From NCBI GenBank assembly GCA_019634575.1, contig JAHCAY010000001.1:930001-994000 (forward strand): DNA of 64,000 nt, in the 5' to 3' direction. The stretch comes from Candidatus Didemnitutus sp. Its GTDB lineage: Bacteria; Verrucomicrobiota; Verrucomicrobiia; Opitutales; Opitutaceae. Both the position numbers and the translations under genes were made by a program. The notes under the pieces were generated by a model, which saw only the letters and a program-made list of their open reading frames with translations, did no database searches and had not been told where the DNA came from. Positions 1 through 9,100 of this stretch are shown piece after piece. Position 1 is the first letter of the stretch. Every line of letters starts with the position of its first letter.

Positions 1-935
1 TCCGCCGGCTCGAGCAGGCGCGCGGTCGCCGTCAGCGTCGTGCGGCCGTGGCCGAGATCGCCTTCGAAATCTGCCACGCGATCCGTGAGGTCGGCCGACC
101 AGGCGAACTGCTTCCCCGTCGTGCCGTAATCGAACGCGATCGAGAAGCAGCCCGTGCAATCCTGCCCCGTCACGGTGAACGTCAGCGCGTCCGCGTTCGC
201 GCCGCAGCGCGCTAGGCCCTTTTTCAGCCAGCCGCTCATCGCCGCCGCCTCGGGCGCGAAATCGCGACGATGCCGGATCGTGACGCCGCGCAGGCTCGCG
301 ACGATGTCGGCCGGCGCGTAGCGGCTGAGAAATTGCCCGATCGTCTGCCGCAGCGGACGCGTCCGAGTATACGCGAGATCGCGCACTGCCGAGGGATTCG
401 GCCACGGGAAAGTGAAGGCGTCCTCCGGCACGACCGCGCTGTCGAACAGCACGCGCCGCGAGCGCGTCAGCAGGTAATCGTAGGCCGCGAGCCGCTGATT
501 CGACGAAAACCGGTGCGCCCAATAATACAGCGGCAGGTCGGTCGAAAGGCACACCGAGACTTGGTTTTGCAGGAAGTCGTGCGTGCCCACCGGATAGGCG
601 AGCACGACGAACTCGCAGCAACGCGTGTCCTTGCCGGATTTGCCGAGGAAGCATTCGCCGTAGATCTTCGCGCGGAAAAGTTTTTCCGCGGCGGAATCGG
701 ACTCCGGACACAGCACGACGACGCGGCACGGGTAACGTTGCGCGAACTCGACCGTCGTGCGGAATTGCTGCTCCGCGTCCTCCGGCGTGGTGTTGATTCC
801 GAGATGCAGCACGAGATTCAGCTGCGTGGCGCGGCTGTCCTTCGCCGGCGTGTCGGCCCAGATTTTCTGGAAACCCGCGTTGATGCCGCCGACCGGCACC
901 TCTATTCCGGGCAGGGCGTTGAAGATCGCGTGCAT
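1..935 (-). CDS. opcA: OpcA-like glucose-6-phosphate dehydrogenase assembly protein (3' part cut by window edge)
   Basis: 311 codons are present and the frame runs off the left edge, so the C-terminus is missing. The translation starts MHAIFNALPGIEVPVGGI and contains features I recognise from OpcA-family proteins, such as the stretch LNLVLHLGI and a RVVVLCPES segment. In cyanobacteria and actinobacteria OpcA is an allosteric partner that activates or helps assemble glucose-6-phosphate dehydrogenase. Here the gene lies directly downstream of zwf on the same strand, which supports that role. The 115 nt between the two genes hold a palindromic REPIN-like element. The start is the first ATG in frame after that repeat. 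I see no membrane segment or signal peptide, so a cytoplasmic location is inferred. Family assignment rests on remembered motifs and on context. Confidence 0.75.
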   Translation of the reverse strand, partial: MHAIFNALPGIEVPVGGINAGFQKIWADTPAKDSRATQLNLVLHLGINTTPEDAEQQFRTTVEFAQRYPCRVVVLCPESDSAAEKLFRAKIYGECFLGKSGKDTRCCEFVVLAYPVGTHDFLQNQVSVCLSTDLPLYYWAHRFSSNQRLAAYDYLLTRSRRVLFDSAVVPEDAFTFPWPNPSAVRDLAYTRTRPLRQTIGQFLSRYAPADIVASLRGVTIRHRRDFAPEAAAMSGWLKKGLARCGANADALTFTVTGQDCTGCFSIAFDYGTTGKQFAWSADLTDRVADFEGDLGHGRTTLTATARLLEPA

Positions 936-952
936 CAGCGGCCGAGCGTTTC

Positions 953-1024
953 GTAGGGGCGCAGTCTTGCTGCGCCCGCGACAGCGCTGCTCGAGGCAAG
1001 GGCGCAGCAAGACTGCGCCCCTAC
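953..1024. repeat. REPIN-like inverted pair of GTAG-headed hairpins
   Basis: GTAG (953-956) is followed by a hairpin with 8-bp arms 957-964 and 970-977 and loop TCTTG. The mirror image follows: arms 1000-1007 and 1013-1020, then CTAC (1021-1024). A second, slightly diverged copy lies at 52545-52614. A GTAG tetranucleotide plus hairpin, in inverted pairs, is the known architecture of REP/REPIN elements mobilised by RAYT (TnpA-REP) enzymes. Confidence 0.8.
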
Positions 1025-1050
1025 GGAGAGGATGCGGTGGCAGAGGCTCA

Positions 1051-2592
1051 TCACGGCTCTCTCCAGCTGTGCCCATTCGCGGCGAGCAGATCGGCGGAGG
1101 CCTTCGGGCCCCACGAGCCGGCGCTGTAGGCGTCCATGCCGGCGCGGCCCTGCTGTTTCCAGTGTTCGAGGATCGGCGTCATCAGCTCCCACGAGCGCTC
1201 GGTCTCGTCGCCGCGGATGAAGAGCGTGCCGTCGCCGATCATCGCATCGAGCACGAGCCGCTCATAGGCCTCGGGCGTGTTCGAACCGAACGTCGTCGCG
1301 TATTTGAAGTTCATCTTCACCGGCTGCGTGCGCGTCTCGAGGCCGGGGATCTTCGCGTTGAGGATCATGCTCATGCCCTCGTCCGGCTGGATCTGGAACG
1401 CGAGCGTATTGGCGGCGAGTTGGAAGCGGTCCGACTCGGCGAAGATGTTTCCGGGTGCGCGCTTGAAACGGATCGCAATCTCCGTGACGCGGCGCGCCAT
1501 GCGTTTGCCGGAGCGGATGTAGAACGGCACGCCGTGCCAGCGCCAGTTGTTGATGTTGAGGCGCAGCGCGGCGTAGGTCTCGGTCGCGCTCGTCGGCGCG
1601 ACGTCCTTCTCGGTCAGGTAACCGGGCACCGGCTTGCCGGCGAGCAGGCCTTCGGCGTATTGCGCGCGCGCGACATCGGCTTGCGGACCGTCGAGGCGCA
1701 GCGGCTGGATCGCGCGGAGGAGTTTCACCTTCTCGTCGCGGATCGCCTCGGCATCGAGCGACACGGGCGGCTCCATCGCGGTGAGCGCTACGAGCTGCAT
1801 GGTGTGATTCTGGATCATGTCGCGCAACGCGCCGCTCTGCTCGTAGTAACCGGCGCGTGCCTCGACGCCGACTTCCTCGGCGACGGTGATCTGGACGTGG
1901 TCGATGAAATTGCGGTTCCAGAGCGGCTCGAAGATGGCGTTGGCGAAGCGCTGCACGAGCAGGTCCTGCACGGTCTCCTTGCCGAGGTAGTGATCGATGC
2001 GGAAGACCTGCGATTCCTCGAACACGGACGTCAGCTCCTGGTTCAGCGCCTGCGCGCTGGCGAGGTCCTTGCCGAAGGGTTTTTCGATGATGACCTTCGA
2101 CTGCGTCACTTGTCCGAGGTGGCGCGCGGCGAGTCCGCTCGTGCCGAGATTCTGGATGATCGGCGCGAAGACCGACGGCGGCGTCGAGATGTAGAACAGT
2201 GTCTGCACATCCTGCCCGATCTGTTTTTCGAGCTCCGAAATTTTCCGCGCCAACGTGGCGAATGCCGCCGCCTCGTCGTAACCGCCGCTGACGTAGACCG
2301 TGCGCGGGGCGAGGCGCGACCAAACCTCGTCGCGCAGTTCGCGGCGGGAGAATTCCTTGATCGCGCCGACCGACAGCGCCTGGAATTCCGCATCGGGCAT
2401 CGGCTTGCGGCCGTAGCCGATGAGGAAGAAGTCCGCCGGCAGCAGGCCGTCGAGCGCGAGGTTGTAGATCGCGGGGATGAGCTTGCGCGCCGTGAGGTCG
2501 CCGGAGGCGCCGAAGATGACGACCACCGTGGGCGGAGCGCCGCGGTGTTTACTGAGGCCGTGGAGGAACGGATGCCGTTCGTGGTCGGACAT
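1051..2592 (-). CDS. zwf: Glucose-6-phosphate 1-dehydrogenase
   Basis: A 513-residue protein, the usual length for bacterial Zwf. It oxidises glucose 6-phosphate to 6-phosphogluconolactone with NADP, the entry step of the oxidative pentose phosphate and Entner-Doudoroff routes. The N-terminal dinucleotide-binding motif GASGDLTARKL is near residues 25-35, and the active-site signature RIDHYLGKE is clear, with IEKPFGKDL just before it. The start MSDHERHPF at 2592 was chosen because family similarity begins there; an ATG four codons earlier (2604) is an alternative. The open frame extends further upstream only through low-complexity, repeat-containing DNA. The opcA-like gene follows on the same strand, so co-expression is likely. 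Confidence 0.97.
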   Translation of the reverse strand: MSDHERHPFLHGLSKHRGAPPTVVVIFGASGDLTARKLIPAIYNLALDGLLPADFFLIGYGRKPMPDAEFQALSVGAIKEFSRRELRDEVWSRLAPRTVYVSGGYDEAAAFATLARKISELEKQIGQDVQTLFYISTPPSVFAPIIQNLGTSGLAARHLGQVTQSKVIIEKPFGKDLASAQALNQELTSVFEESQVFRIDHYLGKETVQDLLVQRFANAIFEPLWNRNFIDHVQITVAEEVGVEARAGYYEQSGALRDMIQNHTMQLVALTAMEPPVSLDAEAIRDEKVKLLRAIQPLRLDGPQADVARAQYAEGLLAGKPVPGYLTEKDVAPTSATETYAALRLNINNWRWHGVPFYIRSGKRMARRVTEIAIRFKRAPGNIFAESDRFQLAANTLAFQIQPDEGMSMILNAKIPGLETRTQPVKMNFKYATTFGSNTPEAYERLVLDAMIGDGTLFIRGDETERSWELMTPILEHWKQQGRAGMDAYSAGSWGPKASADLLAANGHSWREP

Positions 2593-2700
2593 GCGTCGCA
2601 CCATGCGCCGCCGCGTCAAAATCGCCAAGGAATTATTCCCCGATGACACGAGCGTGTGACGCGTGCGACCGGACGGCGCGCAGCGGCGCAGAGGCTCTTC

Positions 2701-2724
2701 GTAGGCAGCGCGCTTGCGCGCGCC
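2701..2724. repeat. Short GTAG-headed hairpin repeat, second family
   Basis: GTAG (2701-2704) leads into a GC-only hairpin with arms GCGCGC around a TT centre, flanked by GGC and GCC. The 21-nt core 2704-2724 recurs exactly at 5725-5745, but without the GTAG head (GCAG there). Both copies are intergenic. Confidence 0.55.
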
Positions 2725-2750
2725 TCCCTCCTCGCTCAGGCGCGAGCGCG

Positions 2751-3242
2751 TCACCGCGCGTTGTCGCGCACCTGATCGATCGATCCGCTCTGGCGCGCGA
2801 CGTGGTAACCCTTCGGGAAGAGCGGCACGTTTTCGAAATGCAGACACTGCGGCGGCAAGCGCTCGCTCAACGCCACCTCCACGACGTCGAAGCGGAACGT
2901 CCGCGGCGGCGCCGACAACGCGCTGAGATATGCGTGCACGGCGCGCTGGAGCACGCGCTTCTTACGGCGATCCACGGCGTAGTAGCCGGGCACGAGCGCG
3001 TCCGCGCTGCGCGCCTTCACTTCGACGAAGACGAGCACGTCGCCGTCGCGCGCGACGAGATCGATCTCGTCGCGCCGGTCGCGCGGGCTGCGCCAGTTGC
3101 GCGCGACGATCACGAAGCCATGGCGCTTCGCCAAAAAATCCGCCGCCGCCGCCTCGCCACGCGCCCCTGCCTCGGCGGCCGCGGGAGTTTCTCCGCTCGG
3201 CGCCGCGATCCGCATCCACACATCGTTGAGCCACGCGAGCAT
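2751..3242 (-). CDS. yraN: YraN (UPF0102) family nuclease-fold protein
   Basis: A 163-residue protein with the UPF0102 core: a GARGEAAAADFL helix, ARNWRSP, the DEIDLVARDGDVLVFVEVKAR block carrying the D-(E)xK type residues of an endonuclease-like fold, then RRKKRVLQRA. E. coli YraN-type proteins have this PD-(D/E)XK-related fold; their cellular role remains poorly defined, with DNA repair or uptake suggested. The start at 3242 (MLAWLNDVW) has a GAGGG sequence 12-16 nt upstream; a longer frame from 3287 adds 15 residues with no family support. It is divergent from the GAF-PilB gene, so the roughly 100 nt between them should carry both promoters. Confidence 0.9.
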   Translation of the reverse strand: MLAWLNDVWMRIAAPSGETPAAAEAGARGEAAAADFLAKRHGFVIVARNWRSPRDRRDEIDLVARDGDVLVFVEVKARSADALVPGYYAVDRRKKRVLQRAVHAYLSALSAPPRTFRFDVVEVALSERLPPQCLHFENVPLFPKGYHVARQSGSIDQVRDNAR

Positions 3243-3346
3243 GGGTAGTTCGCCCTCGACGACGCGGTTTTTTTGACCTACACGCAAGAGCGATTTAGCT
3301 CGCCGCCTCTTAATCCCCGCGCGGCTCCCGCGTCACCTGACCTGAC

Positions 3347-5548
3347 ATGGCCAATCCCAGCAACCTCACCGGCACGCTTCGGCGTTCGCTGCTCATCAAA
3401 GTCATTTCGAAGCCGGCCCCGAGCCGCGAGGATGTCGCCTCGGTCATCGAGCTCACCGCCAGCAAGGTCGTCGAGGCCCTCCAAGCCCAGTCCATGACGC
3501 TCTACCTCGTCGAGGGTGGCGAGATCGCGTTCAAACAGGTCTACTATTCGCCCACCCTCTGGGGCCAGGACAAGGACAAGGAAATCCAGTTCAAGGAGAC
3601 CGCGAAAAAACTCCTCGCGCTCCGGCTCCCCGCCGGCACCGGCAACGTCGGCAAGGTCATCTCGTCCGGCGAACCGCTTTTCTTCAGCAACAAGGGCGCC
3701 GAGGCCGCTTCGCTCAAGAACATGAACACGGGCTTCGAGGTCCACTCGATGCTCACCGTGCCGCTGAAGACCAACATCGTCATCGGCGCCATCCAGGTGC
3801 TCAACAAGGAGCCCTCCGCCGGCACCAACGGCCAGTTCACGCAGAAGGACCTCGGGATGCTGCAGGAAGTCGCGGAGTATTCCTCCACGCTCATCCAGCG
3901 CATGCTGGACCCGAAGTTCCAGCTCAGCGCCGAGGACACCGCGAAATTCATCGCGCGCTTCACCGACCTCCCGCTCGTCACCAAAGTCGAGGACGGCGAG
4001 GTCGACGAAAAACTCGTCGAAGTCATCGGCGACGCCGTCATCCGCCGCGAACAGGTTTTCCCCGTCAAGAAAGTCGGCCCCACCGGCGTCAGCGTGCTGA
4101 TGACCAACCCGCTCGACTACGCCAAGCGCGAGTCGTTCCAGACCGCGTGCGAGCTGCACATCGAGGACGTGCGCGTCATCCCCGCCAGTTACCTCGAGGA
4201 ACTGCTCAAGAAACACTTCAAGGACTCCAAGGCCGCCGCCGGCCCCAAGGTCGAGCAGGACGACGTCGACATCACCGAAGTCGCCGACCTCATCGGGGGC
4301 GCCTACTCCGGCGACGGCAGCGCCGAGGTGAAGGCCGAGGAACTCGACAAGGAGGACTCCGCCCCGATCATCCAGCTCGTCAACCGCATCATCGAGGACG
4401 CCTACATCGCCGGCGCGTCGGACATCCACATCGAGCCCCAGGAAAAGGAGCTCATGGTCCGCTACCGCATCGACGGCATGTGCATCGAGAAGCTCCGCCT
4501 CCCTAAGCAGGTCGTCGGTGCCATGGTCGCCCGCCTCAAGATCATGTGCAACCTCGACATCTCCGAGCGCCGGTTGCCGCAGGACGGACGCATCGTCTTC
4601 AAGAAATACACGAAGAAGAACATCGACATCGACCTTCGCGTCGCCACCGGTCCGATGAACCACGGCGAGAAGGTCGTCATGCGTATTCTGGACAAACAGA
4701 AATCCACGCTGCCGCTCCCCGCCCTCGGCTTCTCCGACGAAAACCTCCAAAAATACCGCGACTGCATCCGCCAGCCCTACGGCATGATCCTGCACTGCGG
4801 CCCGACCGGCTCCGGCAAGTCGATGACGCTCTACTCCGCGCTCGGCGAGATCAACACGCCCGACATCAACATCCAGACCGCGGAAGACCCCATCGAATAC
4901 ACACTCGGCGGCATCAACCAGATGCAGATGAACCGCCAGATCGGCCTCACCTTCGCGCGCGCCCTCCGCTGCTATCTCCGCATGGACCCCGACGTCATCC
5001 TCGTCGGCGAAATCCGCGACGAGGAGACCGCCGGCATCGCCGTCGAAGCCGCACTCACGGGCCACTTGCTCGTCTCCACGCTCCACACCAACGACGCGCC
5101 GTCCACCGTCGCGCGTCTCGGCGAGATGGGCGTCGAGGTGTTCAACATTTCCGCCTCGCTCGTCTGCGTCTGCGCCCAGCGCCTCCTCCGCCGCGTGTGC
5201 AAGAACTGCAAAGTGAAATACAAACCCGAGGGCCGCGAGTGGGAGATTCTCAAGAAAGCGCTCAGCCTCGAAGGCGACGCGCCCGAAATTTTCAAAGCCA
5301 ACCCGGGCGGCTGCCACATCTGCGGCGGCACTGGCTACAAGGGTCGCGTCGGCATCCACGAGCTGATGACAAATTCCGAGGAGCTCACCGAGGCGATCAA
5401 CAAGGAAGCCGAAGTCGCCGAGCTGAAACGCGTCGCGATGAAGAACGGCATGAAGACGCTCCACCAGGACTCGATGCTGAAGGTGAAGATGGGCCTCACG
5501 ACGATGGAAGACGCCCTCGCCAACGTCCCGCCGGATCTGATCCTGTAA
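3347..5548 (+). CDS. GspE/PilB-family secretion ATPase with N-terminal GAF domain
   Basis: A 733-residue protein. Residues about 25-185 read as a GAF sensory domain (LPAGTGNVGKVISSGEPLFF, GFEVHSMLTVPLK, IGAIQVLNK). About 200-290 is one MshEN-like domain. The rest is a complete PilB/GspE hexameric ATPase: Walker A GPTGSGKS near 485-492, Walker B region [11 protein letters not shown] near 549-559, the His box [15 protein letters not shown], and a zinc-binding CxxC pair (CKNC, CHIC). It should power assembly of a type IV pilus or type II secretion pseudopilus at the inner membrane. MshEN domains of relatives bind c-di-GMP; the GAF module would add another ligand input. No pilin or platform genes are adjacent. 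A second family member lies at 40787-42514. Confidence 0.93.
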   Translation: MANPSNLTGTLRRSLLIKVISKPAPSREDVASVIELTASKVVEALQAQSMTLYLVEGGEIAFKQVYYSPTLWGQDKDKEIQFKETAKKLLALRLPAGTGNVGKVISSGEPLFFSNKGAEAASLKNMNTGFEVHSMLTVPLKTNIVIGAIQVLNKEPSAGTNGQFTQKDLGMLQEVAEYSSTLIQRMLDPKFQLSAEDTAKFIARFTDLPLVTKVEDGEVDEKLVEVIGDAVIRREQVFPVKKVGPTGVSVLMTNPLDYAKRESFQTACELHIEDVRVIPASYLEELLKKHFKDSKAAAGPKVEQDDVDITEVADLIGGAYSGDGSAEVKAEELDKEDSAPIIQLVNRIIEDAYIAGASDIHIEPQEKELMVRYRIDGMCIEKLRLPKQVVGAMVARLKIMCNLDISERRLPQDGRIVFKKYTKKNIDIDLRVATGPMNHGEKVVMRILDKQKSTLPLPALGFSDENLQKYRDCIRQPYGMILHCGPTGSGKSMTLYSALGEINTPDINIQTAEDPIEYTLGGINQMQMNRQIGLTFARALRCYLRMDPDVILVGEIRDEETAGIAVEAALTGHLLVSTLHTNDAPSTVARLGEMGVEVFNISASLVCVCAQRLLRRVCKNCKVKYKPEGREWEILKKALSLEGDAPEIFKANPGGCHICGGTGYKGRVGIHELMTNSEELTEAINKEAEVAELKRVAMKNGMKTLHQDSMLKVKMGLTTMEDALANVPPDLIL

Positions 5549-6114
5549 GCGATCAGCCTTCAGCTGTCAGCGATCAGGAATTCAGCGTTCAGCGCACAGC
5601 ATTCGGCATTCTGCGTTCAGCATCGAGCGTAGCGTTCAGCCTTCGGCGTTCAGGAATTCAGCACCGGTAGGTGCGGTTGTCCCCAATCGCCCTTCGCGCC
5701 CCGTCCTCCATTCGCCGTCCAGCAGGCAGCGCGCTTGCGCGCGCCCCATTGCGGGGCGGCCACGCACGTAGCGGGGAGAGCCAGCGACCCGATCAAGCAA
5801 GCCGTCAGCCCGCAATCCTCTGCATCCAGCGTTCCGCGCCCCGCCCGTCCGTCTCCACCCACTCGCTACCCGCTAATACCTCGCGGCCCCCACCCGCTAC
5901 TGGTTTCCCCTTGCCGCCCCCCCGCTCCGCGCGCGAAAACTTCCACCGCACCACGCCCGGCGGGGCCACGCCGAGCGAAACGTCTGCTCCCGTCATGCCC
6001 CGCCCCGCCCGCCGCCATTCTCGCGTTCGCCCACCGTCATCGGTTCGCCGTCCTCCGCTCGGCGCTCCCGCCTTGCCTCCCGCGCGTGCGCGCGTTGCTC
6101 TCACCCCGCATCCG
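5549..6114. repeat. 566-nt intergenic tract with degenerate TTCAGC-type repeats and hairpin repeat
   Basis: From 5550 to about 5665 the sequence is a run of imperfect units built on TTCAGC, CATTCGGCATTC and GATCAGC. At 5725-5745 is the exact second copy of the hairpin core at 2704-2724. The motif ACTCGCTACCCGCTA (5861-5875) recurs exactly at 14615-14629. The open frame of the restriction enzyme extends back through this tract, but its translation is low-complexity Pro/Arg/Ala sequence without family support, so I treat it as non-coding. Confidence 0.6.
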
Positions 6115-9100
6115 ATGACCGTCGCCGAATTCAAAAAGAAGTGGCTCCGCTACCAAGGCAAGGAGACCTCCGCCTATCAGGAGCACTTTAACGACCTCTG
6201 CCATCTTCTCGGCCTCCCCACTCCGGCCGAGGCCGACCCCACCGGCAGCGATTGGTTCTGCTTCCAGAAGCGCGTCGTCAAGGACCTCGAACTCTACGCC
6301 GTCGAGCCCGACGGCTCCGAAGCTCCGAAGGAAAAACGCGGCTTCGCCGACGTGTGGCGCAAGGACGCCTTCGCCTGGGAATACAAGGGCAAGCACAAGG
6401 ACCTCGACGAGGCCTACCGCCAGCTCCAGCGCTACCGCGAGTCGCTCCTCAACCCGCCTCTGCTCGTCGTCTGCGATTTCGAAAACTTCATCATCCGCAC
6501 CAATTTCAACGGCACGGTGCAGGAGGTCCACGACTTCCACCTCACACGCATCGACGACCCGAAGAACTGGCGCATCCTCCGCGCGCTCTTCACCGATCCG
6601 GAGTCGCTCCGACCCGTCCGCACCACCGCCGAAGTCACCGAGGCGCTCGCCCGCCACATCGCCGAGATCGCCAAATCCCTCCAGAAGCGCGAAGCCGTCG
6701 AACTCGCCGACGCGAAGACGCGCGCCGAGATGAATTTTGCCCAGCGCAAAAATCTCCGCATCGCCCGCTTCCTGAATCGTCTCGTCTTCTGCTTCTTCGC
6801 CGAGGACACCGGCCTCCTCCCGCCCGATCTCTTCTCCAATCTCCTCAAGGGCGGCCTCGACGACCCGCACCACCTCGCCACGACGATGGAGAACCTCTTC
6901 GCCGTCATGGCCACCGGCGGCACTTTCGGGAAGGACAAGATCCGCCACTTCAACGGCCATCTCTTCGAGGAAGCCACCGTCTTCGAACTCACCGACGACG
7001 AGTTGAAGCTCCTCGCCGAGGCCGGCGAATACAGCTGGCAGTTCATCCAGCCCAGCATCATGGGCACGTTGTTCGAGCGCGCGCTGGAGCCGGAGCAGCG
7101 CTCCCAACTCGGTGCGCACTACACCAGCGAGGCCGACATCAAGACGCTCGTGGAGCCCGTGCTCATGGCCCCGCTGCGCCGCGAGTGGTCTGCGCTCAAG
7201 CGCACGCTCGCTCACGCCTACGCCAAGGGCAAAGGCACGCCCGCGCAGCGCGACGAGCTGGCCGCGTTTCAGAAGCAACTCGCCGACACCACCGTGCTCG
7301 ATCCCGCCTGCGGCAGCGGCAATTTCCTCTACGTCTCGCTCCAGCTCCTCCTCGCGCTCGAAAAGGAGGTCCTCGCCTACGCCACGCAGCTCGGCTTCAA
7401 GCTCGCGCCGAAAGTCGGCGTGTCGCAGCTCCGCGCCATCGAGATCAACCCTTACGCCTACGAACTCGCGCAGGTCTCCGTGCAGATCGGCTACCTCCAG
7501 TGGCGGCGCGACAATGGCTTCGAAAACGACCGCACGCCCGTCCTGCAAAACCTCGACGGTTTCCACAACGAGGACGCGCTGCTCGAGCCTCACTTCGGCC
7601 GCAAGCCCCGCAACCTCAAGGAAGCTCGCGCCGACGAGCACACCGTCGATACGAATCTGAAATTCTACACCGAGCGCGAATGGCCCAAGTGCGACGTGAT
7701 TGTGGGCAATCCGCCATGGAAAGGCGGCAAGCTTCTACGTCGCATGCTTGGCGACGACTACGTTGTAGCGCTGTTCTCTACATTCGACCACCGAGTCGAA
7801 CCGCAAGCTGACTTGTGCTGCTACTGGTTCGAGAAGGCGCGAAAACAGATCGAGAAAAAAGAATGCCGCCGCGTCGGGCTGCTTGGCACCCAAGCTATCC
7901 GCGGCGGAGCTAACCGCGAGGTCTTGAAGCGTATCAAGGAGACGGGCGACATTTTCTTCGCCGTCAGCGACCGTGATTGGGTGCTCGACGGTGCAAATGT
8001 CCATACCTCGCTGGTCGGCTTCGACGACGGCAGCGAGACCAGCCGTCAGCTCGACGGCTCCGCTGTGGCGCAAATCCACTCCAATCTCACCTCCCAACCC
8101 GGCGACACGACACTCGCTCAGCGGCTGCCCTCGATGGCCGACATCGCCTTCATGGGTGACACCAAGGGCGGCTCGTTCGACATCGACGACTCCACAGCGC
8201 AGAGCTGGCTTCTCGCACCGAACCCGAGCGGAAGGCCCAATTCCGACGTTCTGGTTCCGTGGGCCAACGGATTGGCTGTCACCCGACGACTGGCTCCGAT
8301 GTGGATTGTGGACTTCGGGATGGGGAAGAAAGAATCTTGGTGCGCGCAATACAAAGCGCCATTCGCCCATGCGCTCACGGTCGTGAAACCGGAAAGAGCC
8401 AAATCCCGCACCACAGTCGGAACATGGTGGCAGCATGAACGGGCACGACCCGATCTCCACGCCGCTCTTTCACCATTGCCACGCTTCTTGGTCATGCCGC
8501 GCGTCGCGAAGCATCAGTTGTTCGTCTGGATGCAGCGTCCATTGCTCCCGGACAGTGCGGTCTTCGCCTTTGCGGATTCGGGTGACGCGCTTTTCGGATT
8601 TCTTCACTCCCGACACCATAGGATTTGGGCAGGCAAACAGGGCACCCAAGTTCGCGAACGCGAATCCGGTTTCCGCTACACGCCGACGACCTGCTTCGAG
8701 ACCTTCCCCTTCCCGTTCGCGCTGAAGGATCCGTTGCCGCAGGGCGAGAGCACGCCGCAATCCGAGGCCGCGTCCGCGCACCACTTCTTCGCCAAGGAAC
8801 CCGCCGCGCCCTACGGCGAGGCCGCGCACCGCGCCGCCATCGCCGCCGCCGCGAAGGAATTGAACGACCTCCGCGAGCGCTGGCTGAATCCGCCCGAGTG
8901 GACGAAGACGGTGACGCTCGAATTCCCCGGCTCCGTCGGCGGCCCGTGGTCGCGCTTCATCGACACCACGACCGTCAACGCCGCTGGCGTCGGCACCGTC
9001 CGCTACCCGCGCCTCGAACCGCGCAACGAGAAATGCGCCGCCGAGTTGAAGAAGCGCACGCTCACCGCCCTCTATAACGAGCGCCCCGCCTGGCTCGACC

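Noticed and set aside
757..2646. 629-codon frame on the plus strand opposite zwf
   Set aside because: Shadow of zwf; it also crosses the REPIN-like repeat.
3278..5464. 728-codon open frame on the minus strand opposite the GAF-PilB gene
   Set aside because: Shadow of a gene with all PilB motifs on the plus strand.
5671..6114. N-terminal extension of the type IIL enzyme
   Set aside because: The frame is open to 5671, but the added residues are Pro/Arg/Ala low-complexity encoded by intergenic repeats, and family similarity starts at 6115.
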